Position numbers and translations under genes: made by a program. The notes beneath the pieces were generated by a model, which worked only from the letters and a program-made list of their open reading frames with translations, had not been told where the DNA came from and made no database searches. A DNA stretch of 64,000 nt from Rhodocyclaceae bacterium (GTDB lineage Bacteria; Pseudomonadota; Gammaproteobacteria; Burkholderiales; Rhodocyclaceae), in the NCBI GenBank assembly GCA_028713915.1, contig JAQTNK010000017.1, forward strand, positions 1-64,000, written 5' to 3'. Below are positions 63,752 through 64,000 of this stretch, piece after piece. How positions within the stretch are numbered: position 1 is the first letter of the stretch; each line of letters starts with the position of its first letter.

Positions 63752-64000
63752 TCACTGGCCCTTGGCGGCTTCCGCGCGGGCGGCGAGCTTTTCTTCGAGA
63801 TAGTGGATGCTGCAGCCGCCCTTGACGAAGCGCTCGTCCAGCATCAGTTCCTGGTGCAGCGGGATGTTGGTCTTGATGCCGTCCACCATCATCTCCGACA
63901 AGGCGATGCGCATGCGGCGGATCGCCTGTTCGCGCGAATCGCCGTAGGCGATCACCTTGCCGATCATCGAATCGTAATTGGGCGGCACCGTATAGCCGGA
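63752..64000 (-). CDS. accC: Biotin carboxylase subunit of acetyl-CoA carboxylase, C-terminal end
   Basis: The last 82 codons are visible ([20 protein letters not shown] then [27 protein letters not shown]), the typical C-terminal domain of AccC. The rest lies beyond the window. The contrast with LiuD, which continues into a biotinyl domain, supports AccC. It is upstream of prmA in the same direction. Confidence 0.93.
   Translation of the reverse strand, partial: SGYTVPPNYDSMIGKVIAYGDSREQAIRRMRIALSEMMVDGIKTNIPLHQELMLDERFVKGGCSIHYLEEKLAARAEAAKGQ

Overview
The window looks like chromosomal DNA of a GC-rich betaproteobacterium. Its gene content (class I PHA synthase, complete leucine/isovalerate degradation cluster, UbiC/UbiX, RapZ, TolC beside WaaA, PrmA-AccC) fits the Rhodocyclales or close relatives. 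That placement is inferred from gene content and order only.

Layout. 1-3.2 kb (minus strand): a metallo-beta-lactamase-fold hydrolase, PHA synthase and a truncated PIN-domain gene, apparently one operon. 3.3-16.1 kb: the MerR regulator LiuR, a strong palindromic LiuR-type operator/promoter, a PaaI-type thioesterase, two inverted copies of a structured palindromic element, then liuA, a thiolase, a DMT transporter, a second acyl-CoA dehydrogenase, a DsbA-fold isomerase-like protein, liuB, liuC, liuD, liuE and a second MBL hydrolase. Together LiuA-E take isovaleryl-CoA to acetoacetate and acetyl-CoA. 16.2-20.9 kb: a five-gene ABC importer of the branched-chain amino-acid type, which could feed the liu pathway. 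20.9-25.8 kb: a cysteine hydrolase, a decayed tautomerase gene, a LysR regulator, ubiC, rapZ, a NusG-domain-II protein, a Gx-type transporter and ubiX. 25.9-33.4 kb: a small unknown protein, then an autoregulated TetR-MFP-RND efflux operon followed by a PCMT-like methyltransferase, a rhodanese and TolC.

33.4-58.0 kb is a cell-surface glycan region. Core-LPS genes (waaA, waaC, waaE-like) lead into an AT-richer block with foreign-looking codon use (about 36.4-55.2 kb). It encodes a UDP-glucuronate epimerase, a Wzz-like protein, a legionaminic-acid-type nonulosonic acid pathway (legB, legC, legG, legI, a ptmE-like nucleotidyltransferase, legF) with three unassigned modifying enzymes inserted, then a capsule-type glycosyltransferase, a Wzy-like polymerase, a methyltransferase and a Wzx flippase. 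After a 0.58-kb non-coding scar come a GT4 glycosyltransferase and a WbpV/WbpL/WbpM trio that would make and attach the initiating QuiNAc-type sugar. The reading is a Wzx/Wzy-dependent O-antigen or capsule that contains a legionaminic-acid derivative.

58.1-64 kb returns to high GC: apaH on plus, then on the minus strand a probable ornithine-lipid pair (olsB, olsA), a glycine-zipper lipoprotein, a PfkB kinase, a zinc-ribbon DUF3426 protein, prmA and the end of accC.

Most notable: the pair of inverted palindromic elements at 4.3-4.56 kb, whose 48-nt cores are conserved while their long arms differ but stay self-complementary; a partial duplication of the liuD start in front of liuD; and a legionaminic-type locus without a recognisable LegH acetyltransferase but with a FemAB-like protein and an extra DegT-like enzyme in its operon.
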